Shown here piece by piece: positions 15,199 through 21,532 of a stretch of 24,844 nucleotides of DNA. Made by a program: the position numbers and the translations under genes. Every line of letters starts with the position of its first letter. Position 1 is the first letter of the stretch. Source of the DNA: Actinomycetes bacterium (GTDB taxonomy: Bacteria > Actinomycetota > Actinomycetes > Propionibacteriales > Nocardioidaceae); the NCBI GenBank assembly GCA_023417775.1, contig JAEZEJ010000079.1, positions 1 through 24,844 of the forward strand, written 5' to 3'. The notes under the pieces were generated by a model, which worked only from the letters and a program-made list of their open reading frames with translations, ran no database searches and was not told where the DNA came from.

Positions 15199-15274
15199 CT
15201 GGACCGAGATGTGCTCCCAATCTGTCGACCAGAGGGGTTCTTGGTTGACGAATTGGGAGCAAATCTCGGTCCAG
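15199..15274. repeat. 33-bp-arm inverted repeat between helicase and glycosylase genes
   Basis: Arms 15199-15231 and 15242-15274 match at 29 of 33 positions around a 10-base loop. The left arm starts CTGGACCGAGATGTGCTCCC. It lies after the stop of the DEAD-box helicase gene (15287) and before the glycosylase promoter, both on the minus strand. It may act as a strong terminator hairpin, although no T-run is present. Scattered mismatches suggest either an old small inverted-repeat element or compensatory drift. The loop-proximal parts (GTCGACCA and TGGTTGAC) recall the TCAACC core of the repeats at 10320 and 12510. Confidence 0.75.
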
Positions 15275-15286
15275 GTTGGTCCAAAG

Positions 15287-16612
15287 TCAGACCTGAGCGG
15301 GGCGACGGTTCCGGTTGCGATTCCGGTTGCGGTTGCGATTCCGGTTCCGGCTGTTGCCGCCATTGCCCGGACCCTGCTGCTTGGGGGTGCCCCGGCGCGC
15401 CGGGGTGTCCTCCACCGGCGCGGGCCGACCCGCGCCCGAGAGCGCATCGACCGTCATCGGCGACGGGGCCGTGGCGACATCGTGATGCCGCGCCTCGACA
15501 CCGGCCTTGCGCTGCAGAGCGATGACGTCCTTGATGTTCTCCGACGTCGCGACGGTGATGACCGTGCCCTTCTCGCCGGCTCGCGCCGTACGGCCCGAGC
15601 GGTGCAGGTACGCCTTGTGCTCGGCCGGCGGGTCGTAGTGCACGACCAGTCCGATGCCGTCGATGTGGATGCCTCGTGCCGCGACATCCGTGGCCACGAT
15701 CGCCGTCGCGTCACCGCGCGTGAACTTGGCGAGATTGCGCTCGCGGCGACGCTGATCGAGATCGCCGTGCAGGTCCACCGACTCGACACCGCGCTGGGTG
15801 AGCTGACGCGCCAGCCGCGCCGCGCCCCGCTTGGTGCGGGTGAACACGATCGTGCGCGGATTGGCCTCGAGCAGCGAGGTCAGCATCGTCGAGCGCTGGT
15901 CGCCGGGGACCAGCATCACGTGATGCTCCATCGTCACCGGCTGACCCGCGAGCTCGTCGAGCTCGTGCAGACGATGCTGCGGCAGGTGCTTGCGGACGAG
16001 ACGATCGACCTCGCCGTCGAGGGTCGCCGAGAGCAGCAGGCGCTGACCATCGGCCGGAGTCTTCGACAGCAGCGCGTCGACCGGCTTGTAGAAGCCGAGG
16101 TCGCACAGGTGGTCGGCCTCGTCGAGGACGGTGATCTCGACATCGTCGAGGCTCAGCTCGCCGCGCTCGAGCAGGTCGCCGAGGCGACCCGGGGTGGCGA
16201 CGAGGACGTCGACCGGACGCGACAGATCACGGATCTGCCGGTTAATCGGCACACCGCCATAGACGGTGACGACGCGCAGCCCCAGCGGGATGGCCAGCGG
16301 CTTGATGACGTCCTGGACCTGGGTGGCCAGCTCACGCGTCGGGAGGACGATGAGCGCGCGGGGGCGCTGCCGACGGCTGCTGCCATCGGCCAGGCGGGCC
16401 AGGACCGGCACGCTGAAGGCGAGCGTCTTGCCCGAGCCGGTGCGCGCCCGGCCGAGGACATGGCGCCCTTCGAGCGCATCGGGGATGACCGCGGCCTGGA
16501 CCGGGGTCGGACTCGTGATCTGCTGACGCATCAGCGCCGTCACGAGCGGCTTGGGAAGATCGAAGGAGGAAGAGAAGGTGGGCAGCACGGGGCTACCGGA
16601 AGGGTGATTCAC
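15287..16612 (-). CDS. DEAD-box ATP-dependent RNA helicase
   Basis: The 441-residue protein contains the full SF2 core: Q-motif region SFDLPKPLVTALMRQQITSP with PTPVQ, motif I ARTGSGKT, Ia PTRELATQV, Ib TPGRL, II DEAD, III SAT, IV IVFTRTK, V ATDVAARGIHID and VI HRSGRTARAG. It unwinds short RNA duplexes with ATP, and such enzymes serve ribosome assembly and mRNA decay. The C-terminal tail of about 60 residues is low-complexity and basic and ends in alternating Arg-Asn (RNRNRNRNRNRNRN), likely a flexible RNA-binding tail. The start is GTG 16612. It lies 158 bases downstream of the zinc-independent ribosomal operon on the same strand, so some read-through is possible, but it has its own gap with a small dyad (16650-16663). 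Confidence 0.92.
   Translation of the reverse strand: MNHPSGSPVLPTFSSSFDLPKPLVTALMRQQITSPTPVQAAVIPDALEGRHVLGRARTGSGKTLAFSVPVLARLADGSSRRQRPRALIVLPTRELATQVQDVIKPLAIPLGLRVVTVYGGVPINRQIRDLSRPVDVLVATPGRLGDLLERGELSLDDVEITVLDEADHLCDLGFYKPVDALLSKTPADGQRLLLSATLDGEVDRLVRKHLPQHRLHELDELAGQPVTMEHHVMLVPGDQRSTMLTSLLEANPRTIVFTRTKRGAARLARQLTQRGVESVDLHGDLDQRRRERNLAKFTRGDATAIVATDVAARGIHIDGIGLVVHYDPPAEHKAYLHRSGRTARAGEKGTVITVATSENIKDVIALQRKAGVEARHHDVATAPSPMTVDALSGAGRPAPVEDTPARRGTPKQQGPGNGGNSRNRNRNRNRNRNRNRRPAQV
15303..15351 (-). repeat. Arg-Asn codon repeat in the helicase tail
   Basis: On the minus strand, six-base units of the type CGNAAY repeat about seven times, encoding Arg-Asn pairs. Units vary at third positions (CGC/CGG, AAC/AAT), so the peptide pattern, not just the DNA, appears to be kept. 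Such tracts can change length by slippage. Confidence 0.7.
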
Positions 16613-16725
16613 AGAACTCTCAGACGTTGCGGATGCCCGCTACCAAGTCACGCAGTATTGCGTAGTTTCGTCGGGCCGAGCGTCAGCCAGCGTCGTCGCG
16701 GCGCACTCGTTCAGCCACCACTCTA

Positions 16726-16764
16726 CCGTCTCGCCCAACCCACCCCGACGGCCGGGCGAGACGG
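16726..16764 (-). terminator. Hairpin downstream of rpsN
   Basis: An 11-bp perfect stem, CCGTCTCGCCC with its complement, and a 17-base loop begin 7 bases after the rpsN stop on the minus strand. There is no T-run, so it is probably a moderate terminator between the ribosomal operon and the DEAD-box helicase gene. Confidence 0.5.
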
Positions 16765-16770
16765 CGGCCC

Positions 16771-17076
16771 TCACCAGGAGGACTTCGTGATGCCGGGAAG
16801 CTCGCCGGCGTGGGCCGCCGAGCGGAAGCGGATCCGCGACAGACCCGCCTTGCCGACATGCCCGCGCGGGCGGCCGTCGACCTGGTCGCGACGACGGTAG
16901 CGGACCGCGGCGGAGTCGCGCGGCAGCTTCGCCAGCGCCTTCGAGGCCGCCATCCGCTCGGCCATCGTCAGGCGGGTGTCCCGACTCGCACGCCGGAGTT
17001 CGGCGCGTCGTTCGGCGAGCCGCTCGACCAGCTCGCGGCGACGCTCGTTCTTGACGATCTTGCTGCGCTTCGCCAT
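16771..17076 (-). CDS. rpsN: 30S ribosomal protein S14, zinc-independent form
   Basis: The 101-residue protein has the long S14 form: MAKRSKIVKNERRRELVERL, an internal basic helix, PRDSAAVRYRRRDQVDGRPR, and the closing GLSRIRFRSAAHAGELPGIT. The short zinc-type S14 has about 61 residues with two CxxC pairs; this protein has no cysteine at all, so it needs no zinc. It belongs to the small-subunit head near the decoding site. The ATG overlaps the stop of rpmG by one base (TGATG), after GAGAGGAGCGC, so it is co-translated. It is the last gene of a minus-strand operon rpmB-rpmG-rpsN; the rpsR paralog often found after it in actinomycetes is absent here. Confidence 0.95.
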   Translation of the reverse strand: MAKRSKIVKNERRRELVERLAERRAELRRASRDTRLTMAERMAASKALAKLPRDSAAVRYRRRDQVDGRPRGHVGKAGLSRIRFRSAAHAGELPGITKSSW

Positions 17077-17246
17077 CAGCGCTCCTCTCGAAAGTCGACA
17101 TGTCGCCGAATGACCGGATCGAACTTGCGGAGCACCAGCCGGTCGGGGTCGTTGCGCCGATTCTTGCGCGTGACATAGGTGTAGCCCGTGCCCGCCGTGG
17201 ACCGCAGCTTCACCACCGGGCGGATGTCCGAACTCTTGGAGCTCAT
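17076..17246 (-). CDS. rpmG: 50S ribosomal protein L33, zinc-independent form
   Basis: The 56-residue protein reads MSSKSSDIRPVVKLRSTAGT, then GYTYVTRKNRRNDPDRLVLRKFDPVIRRHV, a clear L33. In zinc-type L33 two CxxC pairs form a ribbon; here the corresponding positions hold no cysteine. It sits on the large subunit near the E site. ATGA overlap with the end of rpmB and TGATG overlap with rpsN place it in the middle of a tightly coupled operon, expected to be made when zinc is scarce. Confidence 0.95.
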   Translation of the reverse strand: MSSKSSDIRPVVKLRSTAGTGYTYVTRKNRRNDPDRLVLRKFDPVIRRHVDFREER

Positions 17247-17479
17247 ACCTTCTCTCCTCGCTTGCGGATCTCAGTGACGACGGCGTCGATCCCGCGACGA
17301 TCGATGACCTTGATGCCACGAGCGCTGACGGTCAGCGTGACCCGCCGGTTCAGGCTCGGCACCCAGTAGCTCTTGCGCTGGATATTGGCATCGAATCGCC
17401 GTTTGGTGCGGCGGTGGGAATGCGAGACGGCGTGGCCGAAGCCCGGACCCGCCCCCGTCACCTGACATCTGCGTGACAT
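17243..17479 (-). CDS. rpmB: 50S ribosomal protein L28, zinc-independent form
   Basis: The 78-residue protein starts MSRRCQVTGAGPGFGHAVSH and continues with the L28 pattern SHRRTKRRFDANIQRKSYWV and VTLTVSARGIKVIDRRGIDA. It contains only one cysteine (Cys5) and none of the paired CxxC sites of zinc-binding L28. The start ATG 17479 follows AAGGAGATCAT, a strong ribosome site. It is the first gene of the minus-strand operon. Its promoter must overlap the candidate Zur operator, because only 68 bases separate its start from rpmE2 on the other strand. Confidence 0.95.
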   Translation of the reverse strand: MSRRCQVTGAGPGFGHAVSHSHRRTKRRFDANIQRKSYWVPSLNRRVTLTVSARGIKVIDRRGIDAVVTEIRKRGEKV

Positions 17480-17492
17480 ATGATCTCCTTGT

Positions 17493-17524
17493 TGAGAATG
17501 ACTCCCATAACGATATCATTCTCA
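17493..17524. promoter_or_regulatory. Candidate Zur operator and divergent promoter region
   Basis: TGAGAATGA (17493-17501) and TCATTCTCA (17516-17524) are perfect inverted 9-mers 14 bases apart. The centre contains ATAACGATATCA, close to the AACGAT/AATGAT-type core of actinobacterial Zur boxes. Candidate -10 hexamers lie inside (TATCAT on plus, TATCGT on minus), so a bound repressor would block both directions. The Zur assignment comes mainly from the zinc-independent ribosomal genes on both sides, the known Zur targets in Streptomyces and mycobacteria. Two overlapping Zur dimers would explain the wide spacing of the arms. Confidence 0.7.
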
Positions 17525-17547
17525 CGAAGCCTCGAGAAAGGTCCTCC

Positions 17548-17793
17548 ATGAAGCGCGACATCCACCCCGCCTACCGGCCCGTGGTGTTCCGCGACCGCGC
17601 CGGCGGCCTCACGCTGCTCACTCGGTCGACGGCCACCAGCGACGAGACGATCGACCTGGACGGCCACACCTATCCCGTCATCGATGTCGACATCTCCGCC
17701 GCCAGCCACCCCTTCTGGACCGGGCGCGGCCGGGTGCTCGACGCCGAGGGACGAGTCGAGAAGTTCAACCGGCGCTACGGAGCGAGCCGGTGA
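17548..17793 (+). CDS. rpmE2: 50S ribosomal protein L31 type B (zinc-independent)
   Basis: The 81-residue protein MKRDIHPAYRPVVFRDRAGG, TIDLDGHTYPVIDVDISAAS, HPFWTGRGRVLDAEGRVEKF, NRRYG fits L31 type B. The zinc type has a CxxC pair; this one has no cysteine. L31 bridges the two subunits. ATG 17548 follows GAGAAAGG with 7 bases between; the frame is open upstream to 17473 but that part is the operator region. Its stop overlaps the CobW-like gene (GTGA), so the two are translated together, as in several actinomycetes with zinc-starvation ribosomal clusters. Confidence 0.95.
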   Translation: MKRDIHPAYRPVVFRDRAGGLTLLTRSTATSDETIDLDGHTYPVIDVDISAASHPFWTGRGRVLDAEGRVEKFNRRYGASR

Positions 17794-18860
17794 CCACACC
17801 CGTCGCCGTCGTCACCGGCACCCACGCCGAGGCCGTCGAACGCACCGTGCTCACCCTCGCGTGGGACACGCTCGGCGCGGTCGCGGTGCACCACACGATC
17901 GATGTCGGACGCCAGGTCCTCACCCGGGTCGTCGCCGACCACACCGGAGTCCTCGAACGCGAGGAGGTCGACCTCGACCACGCCTGCGCCAGCTGCGCCC
18001 TGCGCGAGGACATCCTGCCGACGCTCGCCCGGCTCGCCGAGGACGGCCGGTGGAGCTCGATCGTGGCCCACCTGCCCATCAGCGCCGACGCCATGGGCAT
18101 CTGCCGGGTCATCGACATCGACCCGGGCTACCGCGACCTGCTGCGCGTCAGCGAGGTGATCGCCGTGGTCGACGGACCCCACTGGGACGACGACCTGCTC
18201 GGTGACGAGCTGCTGATCGAGCGCGAGATCCACACCTCCGCCGAGGATGGTCGCAGCGTCGCCGAGACCCTCAGCTCGCTCGTCGAGTATGCCGACACGG
18301 TGCTCGCCGTGGGCGATCTCACGACCGACGGACAGGAGCTCCTGACCGCCCTCGCGCGGCCCGGCGCCCGGATCGTGCCCGACCACCTCGTCTACGCCCT
18401 CGACCCCGGTCGGACCCGCGACCACGAGGCCGCCGAGACCTGGATCGACCCCCTCGGCACCCGGCCGGTCGGCCTGATCGAGTCCGGTGTCGCCTGGACC
18501 GTCGAACTGCGCTCGGAACGCCCCTTCCACCCGGACCGCCTCCATCGGCACATCGCCGAGCTCGGCGGCGGCCCCCGCCGCTCACGCGGCTGCTTCTGGC
18601 TGCCGACCCGGCCCGGACAGGCCTGCGAGTGGTCGGGAGCCGGCGGGCAGCTGAGCGTCGGCACCGCCCTCGTCCAACCCGCGGGAACGCCGCACACCCG
18701 GCTCCTCGTCACCGGGATCGACGACGGCGTCGACGAGCTCGTCACCCTGTTCAACCGCTGCCTCGTCACCGACGAGGAGATCGCCCGCCGCGGCTGGACC
18801 TGGACCACCCCCGACGACGGATTCGGGCCCTGGCTCGGACCGATCGAACGCGCCGCCTGA
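17790..18860 (+). CDS. CobW/COG0523-like protein lacking the P-loop
   Basis: The 356-residue protein has the CobW/COG0523 layout: an N-terminal strand PVAVVTGT, the metal motif region HACASCALREDILPTLARLA (about residues 66-85), DGPHWDDD where switch regions lie, and the C-terminal CobW domain with ERPFHPDRLHRHI, RSRGCFWLPTRPG and EWSGAGGQL. Typical family members have GxxGxGKT after the first strand; here it reads GTHAEAVERTVLTL, with no lysine, so GTP binding is doubtful. The usual CxCC motif has become C-A-S-C. In Zur-controlled clusters these proteins are thought to deliver or manage zinc under starvation. GTGA overlap with rpmE2 and a short gap to rpmF put it in the plus-strand operon. 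I recall a similar P-loop-poor relative beside L28/L31 genes in mycobacteria, so this is a subfamily rather than a decayed gene. Confidence 0.85.
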   Translation: MTTPVAVVTGTHAEAVERTVLTLAWDTLGAVAVHHTIDVGRQVLTRVVADHTGVLEREEVDLDHACASCALREDILPTLARLAEDGRWSSIVAHLPISADAMGICRVIDIDPGYRDLLRVSEVIAVVDGPHWDDDLLGDELLIEREIHTSAEDGRSVAETLSSLVEYADTVLAVGDLTTDGQELLTALARPGARIVPDHLVYALDPGRTRDHEAAETWIDPLGTRPVGLIESGVAWTVELRSERPFHPDRLHRHIAELGGGPRRSRGCFWLPTRPGQACEWSGAGGQLSVGTALVQPAGTPHTRLLVTGIDDGVDELVTLFNRCLVTDEEIARRGWTWTTPDDGFGPWLGPIERAA

Positions 18861-18876
18861 CCCCGAGGAGAGACCC

Positions 18877-19053
18877 ATGGCCGTACCGAAACGCAAGATG
18901 TCCCGCAGCAACACCCGCCACCGCCGCAGCCAGTGGAAGGCCGCACCGGTCGCCCTCGTCCCCGTGCGGGTGGGCGGCGAGACCGTCCGTGTCCCGCGAC
19001 GCCTCGTCAAGGCGGTCCACGCGGGACTCGTCGACCCGAAGGAGTACCGATGA
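18877..19053 (+). CDS. rpmF: 50S ribosomal protein L32, zinc-independent form
   Basis: The 58-residue protein begins MAVPKRKMSRSNTRHRRSQW, the invariant L32 opening. Zinc-type L32 continues with two CxxC motifs; this one instead runs VALVPVRVGGETVRVPRRLV with no cysteine. The ATG lies 16 bases after the CobW-like stop with GAGGAGAGA before it. The stop overlaps the ATG of rpmJ (ATGA). It is therefore part of the rpmE2-cobW-like-rpmF-rpmJ unit. Confidence 0.95.
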   Translation: MAVPKRKMSRSNTRHRRSQWKAAPVALVPVRVGGETVRVPRRLVKAVHAGLVDPKEYR

Positions 19054-19172
19054 AGGTCCGCAACTCGATCCGCTCGCTGAAGAACCAGCCCGGCTCGCAG
19101 GTCGTCCGCCGACGCGGCCGCACCTATGTCATCAACAAGCAGAACCCGAGGCTCAAGGCCCGCCAGGGCTGA
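19050..19172 (+). CDS. rpmJ: 50S ribosomal protein L36, zinc-independent form
   Basis: The 40-residue protein MKVRNSIRSLKNQPGSQVVR, RRGRTYVINKQNPRLKARQG is an L36 of the cysteine-free type; zinc-type L36 has a CxxC-x12-CxxxxH finger that is missing here. The start overlaps the L32 stop by four bases. It is the last gene of the plus-strand zinc-starvation operon. The promoter of the next gene overlaps its stop codon (-35 at 19169-19174). Confidence 0.95.
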   Translation: MKVRNSIRSLKNQPGSQVVRRRGRTYVINKQNPRLKARQG

Positions 19173-19198
19173 CGGGGCGCTGAGCGAGCGCTTAGAGT
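19169..19198 (+). promoter_or_regulatory. Promoter of the MDR-type reductase gene, leaderless
   Basis: CTGACG (19169-19174) and TAGAGT (19193-19198) are 18 bases apart, and GTG 19206 follows the -10 by 7 bases. This is the best complete promoter of the leaderless series. It begins inside the rpmJ stop codon region. Confidence 0.55.
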
Positions 19199-19205
19199 GA
19201 GCCGC

Positions 19206-20210
19206 GTGACCACCACCACGCAGCAGATCACCCTCGCCCAGCGCCCCTCAGGGCTGCCCGATGCCTCCACCTGGTCGCTCGAGACCGTCGAGCTGCCCGA
19301 CCCCGAGGACGGCCAGTTCCTCGTCCGGATCGACCACATCTCCCTCGACCCGGCCATGCGGGGCTGGCTGAACGATGTCCGCTCCTATGTGCCGCCCGTC
19401 CAGATCGGCGCGGTGATGCGCGCCGGGGCCACCGGACGGGTCGTCGCATCGCGTCATCCGGACTTCGCCGAGGGCGATGCGGTGACCGGAACCTTCGGCG
19501 TCACCGAGTACGCGCTGAGCGATGGCACCGGCGTCAGTCGCATCGACCTCGACGTGGCCGACTCCCCCACCTGGCTCGGCGCGCTCGGCATGCCCGGCAT
19601 CACCGCCTACTTCGGCCTGACCGATGTCGGTGACCTGCACGAGGGCGACACCGTGGTCATCTCCGCCGCGGCGGGTGCCGTCGGCAGTGTCGCCGGGCAG
19701 ATCGCCAAGGCTCGCGGGTGCCGGGTCATCGGCATCGCCGGTGGCGAGGAGAAGACCGCATGGTTGCGCGAGATCGGCTTCGACGAGGCGATCGACTACA
19801 AGAACGAGAAGGTGTTCAAGCGACTGCGCGAGCTGGCCCCTGACGGCATCGATGTCTACTTCGACAATGTCGGCGGCGAGATCCTCGACGCCGCCCTCGC
19901 CAATCTGCGCCGTGGTGCGCGCGTCGTCATCTGCGGCGCGATCAGCCAGTACAACGCGGAGTCGCTGCCCCCCGGTCCGAGCCGCTACATGTCGCTGCTC
20001 GTCTTCCGCGCTCGCATGGAGGGCTTCGTCGTCTTCGACTACGAGGACCGCTACCCCGAGGCGATCGAGGCCATCGGCGCGATGATCGCGGGCGGCACCC
20101 TCGAGGCACGCGAGACCATCGCCGAGGGCGGCGTCGCGGCCTTCGGCGAGACCCTGCTCGGGCTCTTCCGCGGGGAGAACACCGGCAAGCTGGTGCTGCG
20201 CGTGGACTGA
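19206..20210 (+). CDS. NADP-dependent oxidoreductase, MDR superfamily (CurA/leukotriene B4 dehydrogenase-like)
   Basis: The 334-residue protein lacks the zinc ligands of alcohol dehydrogenases and shows the double-bond-reductase signatures: RIDHISLDPAMRGWLND, GMPGITAYFGLTDVG, then AAAGAVGSVAGQIAKARG as the Rossmann glycine motif, DVYFDNVGGEILDAAL, and ARMEGFVVFDYEDRYPEA near the end. Relatives reduce activated carbon-carbon double bonds of enals and enones with NADPH in the cytosol. GTG 19206 is preferred over GTG 19197 because the TAGAGT -10 would overlap the latter. It is a single gene; the zinc operon upstream ends 33 bases earlier and no functional link is evident. Confidence 0.88.
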   Translation: MTTTTQQITLAQRPSGLPDASTWSLETVELPDPEDGQFLVRIDHISLDPAMRGWLNDVRSYVPPVQIGAVMRAGATGRVVASRHPDFAEGDAVTGTFGVTEYALSDGTGVSRIDLDVADSPTWLGALGMPGITAYFGLTDVGDLHEGDTVVISAAAGAVGSVAGQIAKARGCRVIGIAGGEEKTAWLREIGFDEAIDYKNEKVFKRLRELAPDGIDVYFDNVGGEILDAALANLRRGARVVICGAISQYNAESLPPGPSRYMSLLVFRARMEGFVVFDYEDRYPEAIEAIGAMIAGGTLEARETIAEGGVAAFGETLLGLFRGENTGKLVLRVD

Positions 20211-20285
20211 CGTGCGCACGGTGTCGTTCGGTGGTTGCCTGGGTACTGGAGGAAGCAGCCGCTCGACGTCACGAAAGGTTGAACG

Positions 20286-21173
20286 ATGCCTGCACCCGAC
20301 ACCACCGAACCCGCCCTGTCCCAGGGCTTCCCGCGCCAGCAGCAGGAGCCGCCGGGGACGACGCACGAGATGACCCCGCGCCCCGATCACGGCGAGGACA
20401 CCTATGCCGGTCACGACCGTCTCGCGGGCAAGCGCGCACTGGTCACGGGCGGCGACTCCGGCATCGGGCGGGCGGTGGCGATCGCCTTCGCCCGCGAGGG
20501 TGCCGATGTCGCCTTCACCTACCAGCCGGAGGAGTTCGACGACGCCCGCGAGACCGCCCGATGGATCGAGGACGCCGGTCGCACCGCACTGCCTTTCGAG
20601 GCCGATCTACGCGATTCCACGACCTGCGAGCACGTGGTCCACGAGACCGTGTCGCAGCTCGGCGGCCTGGACGTGCTCGTCAACAATGCCGGCTTCCAGT
20701 ACGCCCGCGGCGACAGCATCGCCGATATGAGCGATGAGCAGATCGAGCGCGTGCTCGCGACGAATCTCAAGGCCATGTTCGTCCTGACCCGCGCATCCCT
20801 GCCCCACCTGCGCGAGTCGCGGGGCAATGTCATCAACGTGTCGTCGATCCAGGCCTACGAGCCCTCGACCTCGCTGCTCGACTACGCCTCGACCAAGGCG
20901 GCGATCAACAACTTCACCGTCAACTTCGCCCAGGAGGCCGGCCCGCATGGAGTGCGGGTCAATGCGGTGGCGCCGGGTCCGATCTGGACTCCGCTCCAGC
21001 CGGCGACGCAGCCCGCGGAGAAGCTGGAGCAGTTCGGCCAGGACACCCCGCTCGGCCGCGCCGGCCAGCCGGCCGAGTGCGCCCCGGCCTTCGTATTCCT
21101 GGCGAGCGATCAGACGGCCAGCTACGTGTCGGGCACGGTGCTCGGCGTGACCGGTGGAAAGGGGGTGTTCTGA
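20286..21173 (+). CDS. Short-chain dehydrogenase/reductase, YdaD/YhxC-like general-stress type
   Basis: The 295-residue SDR has a long N-terminal extension of about 45 residues (QGFPRQQQEPPGTTHEMTPR, DHGEDTYAGHDRLAGKRALV), as in general-stress SDRs of Bacillus and many actinomycetes. It then has the cofactor motif TGGDSGIGRAV, NNAGFQ, the catalytic Ser in NVSSIQAYEPS, Tyr-Lys in DYASTKAAI, and NAVAPGPIWTPLQPAT. It should use NAD(P)H for alcohol or aldehyde conversion; the natural substrate of this group is not established. ATG 20286 follows GAAAGG. The stop overlaps the ATG of the next gene (TGATG), so the two are coupled. Confidence 0.88.
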   Translation: MPAPDTTEPALSQGFPRQQQEPPGTTHEMTPRPDHGEDTYAGHDRLAGKRALVTGGDSGIGRAVAIAFAREGADVAFTYQPEEFDDARETARWIEDAGRTALPFEADLRDSTTCEHVVHETVSQLGGLDVLVNNAGFQYARGDSIADMSDEQIERVLATNLKAMFVLTRASLPHLRESRGNVINVSSIQAYEPSTSLLDYASTKAAINNFTVNFAQEAGPHGVRVNAVAPGPIWTPLQPATQPAEKLEQFGQDTPLGRAGQPAECAPAFVFLASDQTASYVSGTVLGVTGGKGVF

Positions 21174-21448
21174 TGGCGAGCAAGGAGAACCGGGAGAATC
21201 CGAGCCTGAAGAACCCGGACATGTACGAGGAGCTCCGCGACGAAGGAGCCTCGAAGGAGAAGGCGGCACGTATCTCGAATGCGGCCGCCAATGAGGGCAA
21301 GAAGAAGGTGGGCGAGCGCGGCGGCAAGGCCGGGTCCTATGACGACTGGACGGTCGACGAGCTGAAGGACCGCGCCAAGGAGCTCGGCATCGAGGGCTAC
21401 TCGGACCTGAAGAAGGACCAGCTCATCGAGAAGCTCCGCAACCACTGA
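21173..21448 (+). CDS. Small Rho-N-domain protein (DUF7218-like N-terminus)
   Basis: The 91-residue protein has two parts. Residues 1-50 are charged and repetitive (ENRENPSLKNPDMYEELRDE, SKEKAARISNAAANEG), the pattern of small stress-associated actinobacterial proteins. Residues 55-91 (DDWTVDELKDRAKELGIEGY, SDLKKDQLIEKLRNH) form a SAP/Rho-N helix-extended loop-helix, a nucleic-acid binding fold. It is coupled to the SDR by one-base overlap. Similar SDR plus Rho-N pairs suggest a general-stress operon, but a direct role is not known. A long hairpin follows its stop. Confidence 0.82.
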   Translation: MASKENRENPSLKNPDMYEELRDEGASKEKAARISNAAANEGKKKVGERGGKAGSYDDWTVDELKDRAKELGIEGYSDLKKDQLIEKLRNH

Positions 21449-21459
21449 CCCCGCCTACG

Positions 21460-21526
21460 CGTTGAGTGTGGGGGTAGCTCCCGAGGACTTCGCTTCGCTC
21501 CGTCCGGGAGGTACCCCCACTCAACG
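21460..21526. terminator. Long bidirectional hairpin between convergent genes
   Basis: GTTGAGTG-GGGGTA-CTCCCG on the left (21460-21483) pairs with CGGGAGGTACCCCCACTCAACG (21505-21526) with one bulge and one mismatch. The loop contains ACTTCGCTTCGCTC. It fills the 84-base gap between the Rho-N gene (stop 21448) and dps (stop 21533), so it can terminate in both directions. No T-run is present. Its size suggests a dispersed chromosomal repeat used as terminator. Confidence 0.7.
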
Positions 21527-21532
21527 GGTGGG

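Noticed and set aside
16650..16663. Small dyad ACGCA-GTAT-TGCGT before the DEAD-box helicase gene
   Set aside because: Arms of five bases only; could be chance or part of a promoter, too weak to claim.
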